Assembly (NCBI GenBank): GCA_035063785.1
Contig: JAPSFS010000007.1
Coordinates: 129,067-193,066 of the forward strand
DNA: 64,000 nucleotides
Direction of reading: 5' to 3'
Source of the DNA: Comamonas_C sp026954015
GTDB taxonomy: Bacteria; Pseudomonadota; Gammaproteobacteria; Burkholderiales; Burkholderiaceae_C
Shown piece after piece: positions 35,790 through 44,053 of the stretch; within the stretch, counting starts at the first letter, position 1; every line of letters begins with the position of its first letter. A model generated the notes under the pieces. It had not been told where the DNA came from. It ran no database searches and worked only from the letters and a program-made list of their open reading frames with translations. The translations under genes and the position numbers were made by a program.

Positions 35790-36638
35790 CTACAGCGGCG
35801 GGTCTGCGTCGGCGGCGGGTTCGTGGGTCTCGTGCCCTTCGGCCGGCGGCGCCGCTTCGGGGGTCAGCGCGGGCAGTGGCGTCGCGGGCGCGGTGGGGGT
35901 GAGCACCGGGGCCGTTTCTACCACAGCGGTCGCGGGCTCCGCGGTTCGCGCGGGCACGGGTACCGGAACGAGGTCTTCCACCGGGGGCAGGATCTTGGGC
36001 GGGTTGGGTTTGGCGCCCCCCGCACCGCTGGCCGCCGGCACGCGGGCGAACTTGCGCTGGGGCACCGGATGCACGGCGGTGGCTGCGCCCTGGGGCGGCG
36101 GGGCGGCGCGCGAGGCGAATTCCTTTTTCTGGTCCTGGCTCAGCGCCTGGTAGGCCTCCCACTGCTCCTGTTTGACCGGCGCGTCCAGTTTCTTCGTGAC
36201 CGCGTAGTTCAGCCGGGCCCGGCTGCGCTGTGCGGGCGTGAGATTGGCCCAAGCGGTCATGCGCTCCTGCATCTTGGCCTGGTTGGCCTTGGAGAGCTTC
36301 CTGAAACCCGCGGCCAGGGACATCCAGCGGCGCTTTTGTCCTTCGGTGAGCGTGCTCCAGTGGGGTTCGAGCGGCGCCAGCGCCTGCTGCTGCGCGGCAC
36401 TCAGCGCCGACCAGAGCGGGCCGGCTTCAACTACCAGCGAACTTGCGATCGGCGGCGTGGGCAGCACCACGGGCGGCACGCTACGCGCCACCGGCAGCAC
36501 GACCTTGGGAAGTGCACGCACGTGCATCATTGCCCACCAGCCCCCCGCCGCCAACAAGCCCCACAACACGAGCGACAGGCCGATGGCTGCCGTCAGTGCG
36601 AGGTGTCGTGTGCCAGGTGTGGGGGCGGGTGCCGGCAT
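35790..36638 (-). CDS. DUF3106 family protein
   Basis: A 282-residue membrane-anchored protein. One transmembrane helix (about residues 12-34) is followed by a DUF3106 domain (about 75-170): WSALSAAQQQALAPLEPHWSTLTEGQKRRWMSLAAGFRKLS and repeated LTPAQR / LSQDQKKEF units, which resemble helical repeats. The last 110 residues are a Pro/Ala/Val-rich disordered tail. The domain should be periplasmic. It is the third gene of the ECF-sigma operon. No known function. Confidence 0.85.
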   Translation of the reverse strand: MPAPAPTPGTRHLALTAAIGLSLVLWGLLAAGGWWAMMHVRALPKVVLPVARSVPPVVLPTPPIASSLVVEAGPLWSALSAAQQQALAPLEPHWSTLTEGQKRRWMSLAAGFRKLSKANQAKMQERMTAWANLTPAQRSRARLNYAVTKKLDAPVKQEQWEAYQALSQDQKKEFASRAAPPPQGAATAVHPVPQRKFARVPAASGAGGAKPNPPKILPPVEDLVPVPVPARTAEPATAVVETAPVLTPTAPATPLPALTPEAAPPAEGHETHEPAADADPPL

Positions 36639-36644
36639 GCAGTC

Positions 36645-37109
36645 TCAGTGCGGCGCGTTCGGGCCGGTGCGACTGGATTTGATGAATTGCACGAAACCCG
36701 GGTCGGCGTAGGCCGACGGCGGCAGTTCGTCGGTAAGCAGCGCGGTGTCGACCTCGGTGATTTCGCTGCTGATGCTTTCGGCCTGGGTCTGGTGCACCCA
36801 CGCAAGGCCCACGAGCAGCGCCGCCAGCCATGCCACCGAAATCACCGAGCGCCACCACGACCCGCCTTCGCCGCCACCCAGCGCCAACTCCGGCCCCTGC
36901 CCATGCGCCGTCGCGGCTGCGGGGCGCAGGTGGATCACCGGTTGCGCCGCGGGGCGCTTGCGCTGCGCCAGCGCCTGCATGCGCGCCGCGCGCAGGCGTT
37001 CGGAGACGTCATACGGCAACGCGTCCGCTGCCTGCGACAGGCGCGCCGCGACGCGCTGGCCGAACTCGTCGGCGGTCATCGTGCTGGAGGGCAATGCGGT
37101 CTGGTTCAT
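36645..37109 (-). CDS. DUF3619 family protein, likely anti-sigma-like membrane protein
   Basis: A 154-residue single-pass protein. The N-terminal cytoplasmic part (about 85 residues) has a helical FGQRVAARLSQAADALPYDVSERLRAARMQALAQRK segment. A transmembrane helix (about 88-106, ISVAWLAALLVGLAWVH) and a short periplasmic tail ending in DPGFVQFIKS follow. Its start overlaps the sigma-factor stop as ATGA. Position and topology suggest an anti-sigma role, which is inference; the family itself is uncharacterised. Confidence 0.85.
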   Translation of the reverse strand: MNQTALPSSTMTADEFGQRVAARLSQAADALPYDVSERLRAARMQALAQRKRPAAQPVIHLRPAAATAHGQGPELALGGGEGGSWWRSVISVAWLAALLVGLAWVHQTQAESISSEITEVDTALLTDELPPSAYADPGFVQFIKSSRTGPNAPH

Positions 37110-37681
37110 GGTGCGATCCCCTGGGCCTTGAGCAGTTTGCCGAGCGTTTGCACGGCACGAAAGCAGTGGGTCTTGACGCTGCCTTCCGAGCAGCCCATCG
37201 CGGCTGCGGTTTCTGTTACATCCATCTCTTCCCAGTAACGCATCAAAAAAGCCTCGCGTTGACGAGGGGGCAATTTCTGTATCGCCGCCTCGATCGCCTC
37301 AAACGTCTGCGTGCGCCGCACGGCGTCTTCGGCGCTCTGGGTTTCCTGAGTCTCTGATTGTGCCGGGAAGTGGTAGGTTTCCAGCAGATCGAAATCCTGC
37401 CCGTCGTCCGCCGGGCCTTCGAAATCGCTCATGTTGGAAAACAGCGCCCGGCGCGTCTTCTGGCGCCGGAACCAGTCCAGCGTGCAGTTCGAGAGAATCC
37501 GCTGGAACAGCATCGGCAGCTCGGCCGGGGGCTTGTCGCCGTAGTGCACCGACAGCTTGAGCATGCTGTCCTGCACGATGTCCAGCGCCGCCTCGTCGTC
37601 GCGTACGTGATAGACCGTGCGCTTGTATGCACGTCTTTCCACGCCCTTGAGGAAGTCGGAGAGCTCTTGTTCAGTGGCCAA
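37106..37681 (-). CDS. ECF-type RNA polymerase sigma factor
   Basis: A 191-residue sigma-70-like factor with only regions 2 and 4. Region 2 includes ALDIVQDSMLKLSVHYGDKP and MLFQRILSNCTLDWFRRQKTRR. Region 4 is LPPRQREAFLMRYWEEMDVTETAAAMGCSEGSVKTHCFRAVQTLGKLL, a clear helix-turn-helix. Between them is an acidic linker of about 40 residues. It heads an operon with DUF3619, DUF3106, RDD, dgkA and a LOG protein. The signal sensed is unknown. Confidence 0.93.
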   Translation of the reverse strand: MATEQELSDFLKGVERRAYKRTVYHVRDDEAALDIVQDSMLKLSVHYGDKPPAELPMLFQRILSNCTLDWFRRQKTRRALFSNMSDFEGPADDGQDFDLLETYHFPAQSETQETQSAEDAVRRTQTFEAIEAAIQKLPPRQREAFLMRYWEEMDVTETAAAMGCSEGSVKTHCFRAVQTLGKLLKAQGIAP

Positions 37682-37767
37682 AAGACGAAAGATCCCGCTG
37701 AGGGGAGCGATAGCGCTGGTGCAACCCGCATGAATTATCCCATCGCGCTGCCGATTTCACGCGGCCC

Positions 37768-37797
37768 CTGCACAAACCGTTTGTGCAGTGCAATAAT
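37768..37797 (+). promoter_or_regulatory. Promoter with perfect dyad upstream of ilvB
   Basis: CTGCACAAA (37768-37776) and TTTGTGCAG (37780-37788) form a 9-base perfect dyad around CCG. A promoter overlaps it: TGCACA (37769-37774) as -35, 17 bases, and AATAAT (37792-37797) as -10. A repressor bound to the dyad would cover the -35 and spacer. The nearest genes are ilvB (150 bases right) and the divergent sigma gene (87 bases left). Confidence 0.5.
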
Positions 37798-37949
37798 GGC
37801 GCCCTACTTTCAACGAAGCAAACGGGTCCCGGTTCGGCGCATACCTGTCGACGCCCATGGCCGAGGCCTCAAGTTCCAACGCCGCCCCACAAGGGCTGGC
37901 CCGAGGAGCACCCACGGTTTTTCGTCAGAGAAATTCACAAAGGTTGATC

Positions 37950-39749
37950 ATGGAAATCTCCAAAGCCGAATTGACGTCGGCAGCCGCGGCTGCCAGCGGG
38001 GCATCCCAGCGAGCCGGCGCCTGCGGGCCGGTCGAACTCATGGGCGCCGAAATCCTCGTGCGCGCGCTGCAGGCCGAGGGCGTGCGTTACATCTGGGGTT
38101 ACCCGGGTGGCGCGGTGCTCTACATCTATGACGCGCTGTACCAGCAAGACACGATAGAGCACGTGCTGGTGCGCCACGAACAGGCGGCCGTGCACGCCGC
38201 CGATGGCTATGCGCGCGCCACCGGCGACGTGGGCGTCGCGCTCGTGACCTCGGGCCCGGGCCTCACCAACGCGGTCACCGGCATTGCCACGGCCTACATG
38301 GATTCGATCCCGATGGTGGTGATCGCAGGGCAGGTGCCGACAGCGGCGATCGGGCTCGATGCGTTCCAGGAATGCGACACCGTCGGCATCACGCGCCCGG
38401 TGGTCAAGCACAACTTCCTCGTGAAGGATGTGCGCGACCTGGCGCTGACGCTCAAGAAGGCGTTTCACATCGCGCGCACCGGCCGCCCCGGCCCGGTGGT
38501 GGTGGACATTCCCAAGGACGTCTCCCTCAACAAGACGCAGTTCGCTGGCTATCCCGAGACCATCGAGATGCGCTCGTACAACCCGGTCAAGAAGGGCCAC
38601 GCGGGGCAGATCCGCAAGGCGCTGCAACTGCTGCTGGCGGCCAAGCGCCCCTACATCTATACCGGCGGCGGCGTGCTGCTGGCGAATGCGTGCCAGGAGT
38701 TGCGCACGCTGGTCGACCTGCTCGGCTCCCCGGTCACGCACACGCTCATGGGCCTGGGCGCATATCCGGCGAGCGACCGCAAGTTTCTCGGCATGCTGGG
38801 CATGCACGGCACCTACGAGGCCAACAACGCGATGCAGAACTGCGACGTGCTGCTGGCCGTGGGCGCGCGCTTCGACGACCGCGTGATCGGCAACACCAAG
38901 CACTTCGCGCAGAAGGAACGCAAGATCATCCACATCGACATCGACCCGTCGAGCATCTCCAAGCGCGTGCGCGTGGACGTGCCCATCGTGGGCGACGTGA
39001 AGGAGGTCATGACCGAGCTGATCTCGATGGTGCGCGACGCAGCCACGCGGCCCGACGCAAAAGCGCTGGCCGCATGGTGGAAGCAGATCGAGGAGTGGCG
39101 CGCGCGCGACTGTCTGCACTACGACCGCGGCAACACCGAGGTCATCAAGCCGCAGTACGTCGTGGAGACGCTGTGGAACATGACCAGGGACGCGGACGCC
39201 TACATCACCTCCGACGTGGGTCAGCACCAGATGTGGGCCGCGCAGTACTACCGCTTCGACGAGCCGCGGCGCTGGATCAATTCCGGCGGGCTGGGCACGA
39301 TGGGCGTGGGCATCCCGTATGCCATGGGCATCAAGCTGGCCAAGCCCGAGAGCGAGGTGTTCTGCATCACCGGCGAAGGCTCGGTGCAGATGAACATCCA
39401 GGAGCTCTCCACCTGCCTGCAGTACAACACGCCGATCAAGATCGTCGCGCTAAACAACCGCTACCTGGGCATGGTGCGCCAGTGGCAGGAGATCCAGTAC
39501 GCCGGGCGCTACAGCCAGACCTACATGGACGCGCTGCCCAATTTCGTGAAACTCGCCGAGGCCTATGGCCACGTGGGCCTGCTGGTCGAGCGCCCGCAGG
39601 ACGTGGAAGGCGCGCTGCGCGAGGCGCGTCGGCTCAAGGACCGCACGGTGTTTCTCGACGTCCGCACCGACCCCACCGAGAACGTCTTTCCCATGGTGCA
39701 GCCGGGCAAGGGCATCACCGAGATGCTGCTGGGTTCCGAAGATCTTTGA
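37950..39749 (+). CDS. ilvB: Acetolactate synthase large (catalytic) subunit
   Basis: A 599-residue thiamine-diphosphate enzyme that makes 2-acetolactate and 2-aceto-2-hydroxybutyrate, the first common step of valine, leucine and isoleucine synthesis. YIWGYPGGAVLYIYDALY and LVRHEQAAVHAADGYARATG (catalytic Glu) start the Pyr domain. A FAD-binding middle domain follows, and GEGSVQMNIQELSTCLQ...LNNRYLGMVRQWQ is the ThDP/Mg motif. ATG 37950 has AAAGG upstream; an upstream in-frame start at 37857 would add 31 residues. It is followed by ilvH and ilvC. Confidence 0.97.
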   Translation: MEISKAELTSAAAAASGASQRAGACGPVELMGAEILVRALQAEGVRYIWGYPGGAVLYIYDALYQQDTIEHVLVRHEQAAVHAADGYARATGDVGVALVTSGPGLTNAVTGIATAYMDSIPMVVIAGQVPTAAIGLDAFQECDTVGITRPVVKHNFLVKDVRDLALTLKKAFHIARTGRPGPVVVDIPKDVSLNKTQFAGYPETIEMRSYNPVKKGHAGQIRKALQLLLAAKRPYIYTGGGVLLANACQELRTLVDLLGSPVTHTLMGLGAYPASDRKFLGMLGMHGTYEANNAMQNCDVLLAVGARFDDRVIGNTKHFAQKERKIIHIDIDPSSISKRVRVDVPIVGDVKEVMTELISMVRDAATRPDAKALAAWWKQIEEWRARDCLHYDRGNTEVIKPQYVVETLWNMTRDADAYITSDVGQHQMWAAQYYRFDEPRRWINSGGLGTMGVGIPYAMGIKLAKPESEVFCITGEGSVQMNIQELSTCLQYNTPIKIVALNNRYLGMVRQWQEIQYAGRYSQTYMDALPNFVKLAEAYGHVGLLVERPQDVEGALREARRLKDRTVFLDVRTDPTENVFPMVQPGKGITEMLLGSEDL

Positions 39750-39812
39750 GGGAAATAGCGCTCCAGCCCTTGCTGGATGGGCGCGAACAGCTATTTTTGA
39801 AATAGCATTTTG
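39750..39812 (+). repeat. Dispersed intergenic repeat, copy 5 (between ilvB and ilvH)
   Basis: GGAAATAGCGCTCCAGCC, TTGCTGGATGGGCGCG, then AACAGCTATTTTTGAAATAG. The outer ends (AAATAG and its repeat) and the CCAGC/GCTGG arms make it foldable. It sits inside an operon that should be co-transcribed, in a 182-base gap. Confidence 0.7.
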
Positions 39813-39931
39813 ACGAATCTATTGCCTGCCGAGCCGGGCCCTTACCGGGGCACGGGGAGGGCAGCGAAAAACGGCAGTTTTCCGCGACCACTGGTTGATC
39901 GTGCTGTCGTCGCGAAAAGAGGAATCTCATC

Positions 39932-40423
39932 ATGAAACACATCATTGCCGTTTTGCTGGAAAACGAACCTGGCGCGCTCTCGCGCGTGGTGGCGCTGTTT
40001 TCCGCCCGTGGATACAACATCGAGTCGCTCACCGTGGCGCCCACCGAGGATGCGTCGCTCTCGCGCATGACCATCCAGACGCATGGCTCGGAGGAGGTGA
40101 TCGAGCAGATCACCAAGCACCTGAACCGCCTCATCGAGGTGGTCAAGGTGGTCGACCTGAGCGAAGGCGCCTACGCCGAGCGCGAGCTCATGATGGTCAA
40201 GGTGCGGGCCGTGGGCAAGGAGCGCGAGGAGCTCAAGCGCATGGCCGACATCTTCCGTGGCCGCATCATCGACGTGACCGAAAAGAGCTACACCATCGAG
40301 ATCACCGGCGACCAGCAGAAAACCGAGGCGTTTTTGCAGGCCATCGACCGCTCGGCGATACTCGAGACCGTTCGCACGGGCCTGAGCGGCATTGGCCGCG
40401 GCGAACGCGTGCTGCGCGTCTGA
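39932..40423 (+). CDS. ilvH: Acetolactate synthase small (regulatory) subunit
   Basis: A 163-residue regulatory subunit with an N-terminal ACT domain (HIIAVLLENEPGALSRVVALFSARGYNIESLTVAPTED), which binds the feedback inhibitor valine, and a C-terminal ACT-like domain (ERELMMVKVRA, DIFRGRIIDVTEKSYTIEITG). It stimulates IlvB. Length matches the family. Confidence 0.97.
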   Translation: MKHIIAVLLENEPGALSRVVALFSARGYNIESLTVAPTEDASLSRMTIQTHGSEEVIEQITKHLNRLIEVVKVVDLSEGAYAERELMMVKVRAVGKEREELKRMADIFRGRIIDVTEKSYTIEITGDQQKTEAFLQAIDRSAILETVRTGLSGIGRGERVLRV

Positions 40424-40473
40424 TTTTTCTTTCACATCCCAATTCCCCCAAATAAATTTCAACCGGAGCGACC

Positions 40474-41490
40474 ATGAAAGTTTTCTACGACAAAGACTGT
40501 GACCTGTCCCTCATCAAGGGCAAGACGGTGGCCATCATCGGCTACGGCAGCCAGGGCCATGCGCACGCGCAGAACCTCAACGACAGCGGCGTCAAGGTCG
40601 TCGTCGGCCTGCGCAAGGGCGGCGCGAGCTGGTCCAAGGTGGAAAAGGCGGGGCTCAAGGTCGCCGAGGTGGCCGACGCGGTCAGGCAGGCCGACGTGGT
40701 CATGATCCTGCTGCCCGACGAGCACATCGCCAAGGTCTACCGCGACGAGGTCGAGCCCAACATCAAGCAGGGCGCCTCGCTGGTGTTCGCGCACGGCTTC
40801 AACGTGCACTATGGCCAGGTCGTGCCGCGCGCCGACCTGGACGTGTGGATGGTTGCGCCCAAGGCGCCGGGCCACACCGTGCGCAGCACCTACACCCAGG
40901 GCGGCGGCGTGCCGCAGCTCATCGCGGTGCACCAGGATTCGTCGGGCAAGGCGCGTGACCTGGCGCTCTCCTACGCCATGGCCAATGGCGGCGGGCGCGC
41001 CGGCATCATCGAAACGAGCTTCCGCGAGGAAACCGAGACCGACCTGTTCGGCGAACAGGCGGTGCTGTGCGGCGGCACGGTGGAGCTCATCAAGGCCGGT
41101 TTCGAGACCCTGGTCGAGGCCGGCTACGCCCCCGAGATGGCCTATTTCGAGTGCCTGCACGAGCTCAAGCTGATCGTGGACCTGATCTATGAAGGCGGCA
41201 TCGCCAACATGAACTACTCGATCAGCAACAACGCCGAGTACGGCGAGTACGTGACCGGCCCCGAGATCGTCACCGATGCCACGCGTGCCGCGATGCGCAA
41301 GGCGCTCAGGAACATCCAGACCGGCGAATACGCCAAGAACTTCATTCTGGAAAATCAGGCGGGTGCCCCGGTGCTGCAAAGCCGCCGACGCCTGAATGCC
41401 GAGAGCCAGATCGAGCAGGTGGGCGCCAAGCTCCGGTCCATGATGCCCTGGATCGCCAAGAACAAGCTCGTGGACCGCAGCCGCAACTGA
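40474..41490 (+). CDS. ilvC: Ketol-acid reductoisomerase (class I)
   Basis: A 338-residue enzyme that isomerises and reduces acetohydroxy acids with NADPH and Mg2+. GYGSQGHAHAQNLNDSG is the Rossmann motif; HGFNVHYGQVVPRADLDVWMVAPKAPGHTVR and QAVLCGGTVELIKAGFETLVEAGYAPEMAYFECLHELKLIVDL hold the metal-binding acids. Short class I length. It is third in ilvB-ilvH-ilvC and has an A-rich leader with CCGGAG before the start. Confidence 0.98.
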   Translation: MKVFYDKDCDLSLIKGKTVAIIGYGSQGHAHAQNLNDSGVKVVVGLRKGGASWSKVEKAGLKVAEVADAVRQADVVMILLPDEHIAKVYRDEVEPNIKQGASLVFAHGFNVHYGQVVPRADLDVWMVAPKAPGHTVRSTYTQGGGVPQLIAVHQDSSGKARDLALSYAMANGGGRAGIIETSFREETETDLFGEQAVLCGGTVELIKAGFETLVEAGYAPEMAYFECLHELKLIVDLIYEGGIANMNYSISNNAEYGEYVTGPEIVTDATRAAMRKALRNIQTGEYAKNFILENQAGAPVLQSRRRLNAESQIEQVGAKLRSMMPWIAKNKLVDRSRN

Positions 41491-41569
41491 CCGGCACCGG
41501 CATGATCCGCCCCCGGGCGGGTCGTGTCCAGGGGTTCAGGTCTGCGCGCGGGGTGCCGATATGGTGGGC

Positions 41570-41851
41570 ATGCAAATCCAGACACCCGTGCACGAGCCTC
41601 GTTCGAAGGCGGCCCCGCCCGGCTGGGGCACGTTCTTTCGCATGCCGCTGTACCGGCGGGGTACGCCGGTGCGCCATGCTGGCAAGTCCGAGACCGTGGA
41701 CTATGTGAAGCTCCAGCGCCAGGGCATCAGCATCTATCTTGTGGGCCGTGCCGAGCCCGTGCTCGCACGCGAGCTGGAACTGGCGCCGACGGTGTTTACG
41801 ACAGTGCGGGTGCCGCAGCCCGAGTGCCTGGGCTACGACGCCGGGTTCTGA
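41570..41851 (+). CDS. Small hypothetical protein
   Basis: A 93-residue basic protein that I do not recognise. It has no signal peptide or membrane helix; a Pro/Arg-rich first half (PGWGTFFRMPLYRRGTPVRHAGK) is followed by DYVKLQRQGISIYLVGRAEPVLARELELAPTVFTTVRVPQPECLG. The codon use resembles neighbours, which supports coding. ATG 41561 is an alternative start. Its 3' end overlaps the convergent psd gene by 19 bases. It lies 79 bases after ilvC and could be co-transcribed. Confidence 0.5.
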   Translation: MQIQTPVHEPRSKAAPPGWGTFFRMPLYRRGTPVRHAGKSETVDYVKLQRQGISIYLVGRAEPVLARELELAPTVFTTVRVPQPECLGYDAGF

Positions 41852-42702
41852 TCTGCCACCTGCGCGCTTGCCATCGCCTCGCCCAGGCGCACCGGGCGCT
41901 GAGCCCGCCAGTCGGCCTGCCAGCGGATCGCCCCCCGCGGCAGCAGCACGATCACGGTGGAGCCGAGCTGAAAGCGCCCCATTTCTGCGCCCTGGGCAAG
42001 CGCGATCGGCGTCTGCGCGTAGTCCCAGTGGCGTATGCGTCCGGGGCGCGGCGGGTTGACCTGACCGTGCCAGACGGTCGCCATGCTGCCGACGATCGTT
42101 GCGCCCACCAGCACCAGCGCCATCGGACCGAATGCGGTGTCGAACAGGCACACCACCCGTTCGTTGCGCGCGAACAGCCCGGGCACGTGGCGCGCGGTGG
42201 TCGGGTTCACCGAAAACAGACTGCCGGGGACGTGCACCATGCGCAGCAGCCGTCCGGCGCAGGGCATGTGGATGCGGTGATAATCGCGCGGGCTCAGGTA
42301 CAGCGTGGCGAAGCTGCCGCCCGTGAAGTGCGCCGCGAGCTGCGCGTCGCCGGCGAGCAGCGCGGTGGTGGTGTAGTGATGGCCCTTGGCCTGCAGCAGG
42401 GTGTCGCCGTCAATTGCCCCGAGCTGGCTCACCGCACCGTCCACCGGGCAGACGAGGCCGGCGGCGGCCATGGGGCGCGCGCCCGGGCGCAGCGCGCGGG
42501 TGAAGAAGTCGTTGAAGCTGGCGTACGCAGCGATGTCAGGCTCGGCAGCCTCGGTCATGTCCACGCGGTAGCGCCGCACGAACCAACGGATCGTCGCGGT
42601 GCTCCAGCGGCCCGCGTGCACACCCGCCCACCAGCCGGCGGCGCGGGTCAGCGCCTGCTTGGGCGCGAGGTACTGCAGGAGGATGGCGAGACGGTCGGAC
42701 AC
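41833..42702 (-). CDS. psd: Phosphatidylserine decarboxylase
   Basis: A 289-residue membrane-associated proenzyme that makes phosphatidylethanolamine. It cleaves itself at the LGST motif (here RFQLGSTVIVLLP, near residue 250), giving a pyruvoyl cofactor. Other conserved parts: FNDFFTRALRPGARP, CPVDGAVSQLG, YLSPRDYHRIHMPCAG and SVNPTTA. I chose GTG 42702 because family proteins begin SDRLAILLQYLAPKQ; the upstream frame is open but not conserved. It points opposite to ilvC and overlaps the small gene at its 3' end. Confidence 0.95.
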   Translation of the reverse strand: MSDRLAILLQYLAPKQALTRAAGWWAGVHAGRWSTATIRWFVRRYRVDMTEAAEPDIAAYASFNDFFTRALRPGARPMAAAGLVCPVDGAVSQLGAIDGDTLLQAKGHHYTTTALLAGDAQLAAHFTGGSFATLYLSPRDYHRIHMPCAGRLLRMVHVPGSLFSVNPTTARHVPGLFARNERVVCLFDTAFGPMALVLVGATIVGSMATVWHGQVNPPRPGRIRHWDYAQTPIALAQGAEMGRFQLGSTVIVLLPRGAIRWQADWRAQRPVRLGEAMASAQVADQNPAS

Positions 42703-42756
42703 GGCGCGGGGCAAAGTGCGCAAGTGTAGCGGCGCCGCGAAAATGCCGGCGCACAG

Positions 42757-42762
42757 TACAAT
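42757..42762 (+). promoter_or_regulatory. -10 element upstream of infA
   Basis: TACAAT, one mismatch from consensus, 77 bases before the infA start. The -35 region is GC-rich and not recognisable. Confidence 0.35.
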
Positions 42763-42839
42763 GCGCAGTTGATTTTTTGCTTGCGCGGCTGGGTGCGACG
42801 CGACGTGCTGGCAGCCCAACTGGAGAAAAGCAGACCTTT

Positions 42840-43085
42840 ATGGCAAAGGAAGAACTCATAGAAATGCAGGGCAGCATCACCGAGGTGCTGCCCGATTCAC
42901 GCTTTCGCGTGACGCTGGACAACGGCCACGAGCTGATCGCCTACACCGGCGGCAAGATGCGCAAGCACCACATCCGCATTCTTGCGGGGGACAAGGTGTC
43001 GCTGGAGATGTCGCCCTATGATCTGAGCAAGGGGCGCATCACGTTCCGCCACCTGGCGGGGCGTACGCCACCGACGCGCCGCTGA
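42840..43085 (+). CDS. infA: Translation initiation factor IF-1
   Basis: An 81-residue OB-fold protein that blocks the ribosomal A site during initiation. EMQGSITEVLPDSRFRVTLDNGHELIAYTGGKMRKHHIRILAGDKVSLEMSPYDLSKGRITFRH shows all family strands. It is longer than the usual 72 residues because of a C-terminal LAGRTPPTRR tail, a form seen in betaproteobacteria, which often have a second infA. GGAGAAAAG lies upstream of the start. tRNA-Pro follows after 33 bases. Confidence 0.96.
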   Translation: MAKEELIEMQGSITEVLPDSRFRVTLDNGHELIAYTGGKMRKHHIRILAGDKVSLEMSPYDLSKGRITFRHLAGRTPPTRR

Positions 43086-43118
43086 GCGGGGCGGTGCGGG
43101 CACGGGATTTCGGGTTTT

Positions 43119-43195
<77 letters not shown>

Positions 43196-43200
43196 TGTCC

Positions 43201-43232
43201 AGGGCCTGGCGTTGCCGCCAGAGCCCTTTTTT
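43201..43232 (+). terminator. Terminator after tRNA-Pro
   Basis: AGGGC (43201-43205) pairs with GCCCT (43223-43227), with an inner GGCG/CGCC helix, followed by a T-run of six. Confidence 0.85.
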
Positions 43233-43249
43233 CTTGCACTGACGAAACC

Positions 43250-44008
43250 ATGCACGACGCGGTGGATGCGGCGAGGCGGCGGTTCGACGCGATCGATGCG
43301 CTGCGCGGCGTGGCGCTCGTTTGGATGACGCTCTACCACTTCGGGTACGACCTGAGCCACTTCGGGTACTGGGCGCAAAATTTCCGGACAGACCCGCTGT
43401 GGACGGTGCAGCGCACGCTGATCCTGGGCCTGTTCCTGCTGTGCGCGGGCCTGGGGCAGGCGGTGGCGGGCGCGCGCCATGTCGGCTGGGCGCGCTGGGG
43501 GCGGCGCTGGGCGCAGATCGCGGTGTGCGCGCTGCTCGTCACGGCCGGGTCGGCGTGGATGTTTCCGCGCAGCTACATCTATTTTGGCGTGCTGCACGGG
43601 ATCGCGCTCATGTGGATCGTCGCGCGGCTCACGCTGGGCTGGGGGCGCTGGCTCTGGCTGGCGGGGCTGCTGGCGCTGGTGTCGCCCTGGGTGGCGGGTG
43701 CGCTGCTGACGGGCGAATTCGCGTCGTGGGCCGCGCTCTTCAACGGGCGGGCGCTGAACTGGCTGGGCTGGGTCACGCGCAAGCCGTTTACCGAAGACTA
43801 CGTGCCGCTGTTTCCGTGGCTGGGCGTGTTCTGGTGGGGCGTGGCGGGCGGGCAGTGGCTGCTCGCGCACCGCGGGCCGTGGCTGGCGCGGCCGCTGACT
43901 GGCGTGGGCGCGGCGCTTGCGCTGCTCGGACGCCACAGCCTGCCGTACTACATGCTGCACCAGCCGCTGCTCATCGGCGTGCTGCTGCTCGCGGGTGCGC
44001 GCGCATGA
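43250..44008 (+). CDS. DUF1624 / heparan-alpha-glucosaminide acetyltransferase-like membrane protein
   Basis: A 252-residue polytopic membrane protein with seven or so helices. The start FDAIDALRGVALVWMTLYHFGYDLSHFGYW has the Arg and His positions typical of this acyltransferase-like superfamily, and the end LLGRHSLPYYMLHQPLLIGVLLLAG has the conserved HSLxxYMLHQP motif. Family members transfer acyl groups to envelope sugars in some bacteria, but the substrate here is unknown. It stands alone after tRNA-Pro and is convergent with the parvulin gene. Confidence 0.87.
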   Translation: MHDAVDAARRRFDAIDALRGVALVWMTLYHFGYDLSHFGYWAQNFRTDPLWTVQRTLILGLFLLCAGLGQAVAGARHVGWARWGRRWAQIAVCALLVTAGSAWMFPRSYIYFGVLHGIALMWIVARLTLGWGRWLWLAGLLALVSPWVAGALLTGEFASWAALFNGRALNWLGWVTRKPFTEDYVPLFPWLGVFWWGVAGGQWLLAHRGPWLARPLTGVGAALALLGRHSLPYYMLHQPLLIGVLLLAGARA

Positions 44009-44031
44009 AAAACGCGGCCCGGGACCGCGTT
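44009..44031 (-). terminator. Terminator of the parvulin operon
   Basis: Read on the minus strand, AACGCGG (44031-44025) pairs with CCGCGTT (44017-44011), followed by TTTTC. It lies 23 bases after the parvulin stop and ends the selO-to-parvulin operon. Confidence 0.75.
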
Positions 44032-44053
44032 ATGGGGGAGCGCCCAGGCGGCC

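Noticed and set aside
37798..37949. Possible attenuator leader peptide before ilvB
   Set aside because: The short frame starting near 37796 has no run of Leu, Val or Ile codons and no paired terminator/antiterminator was seen.
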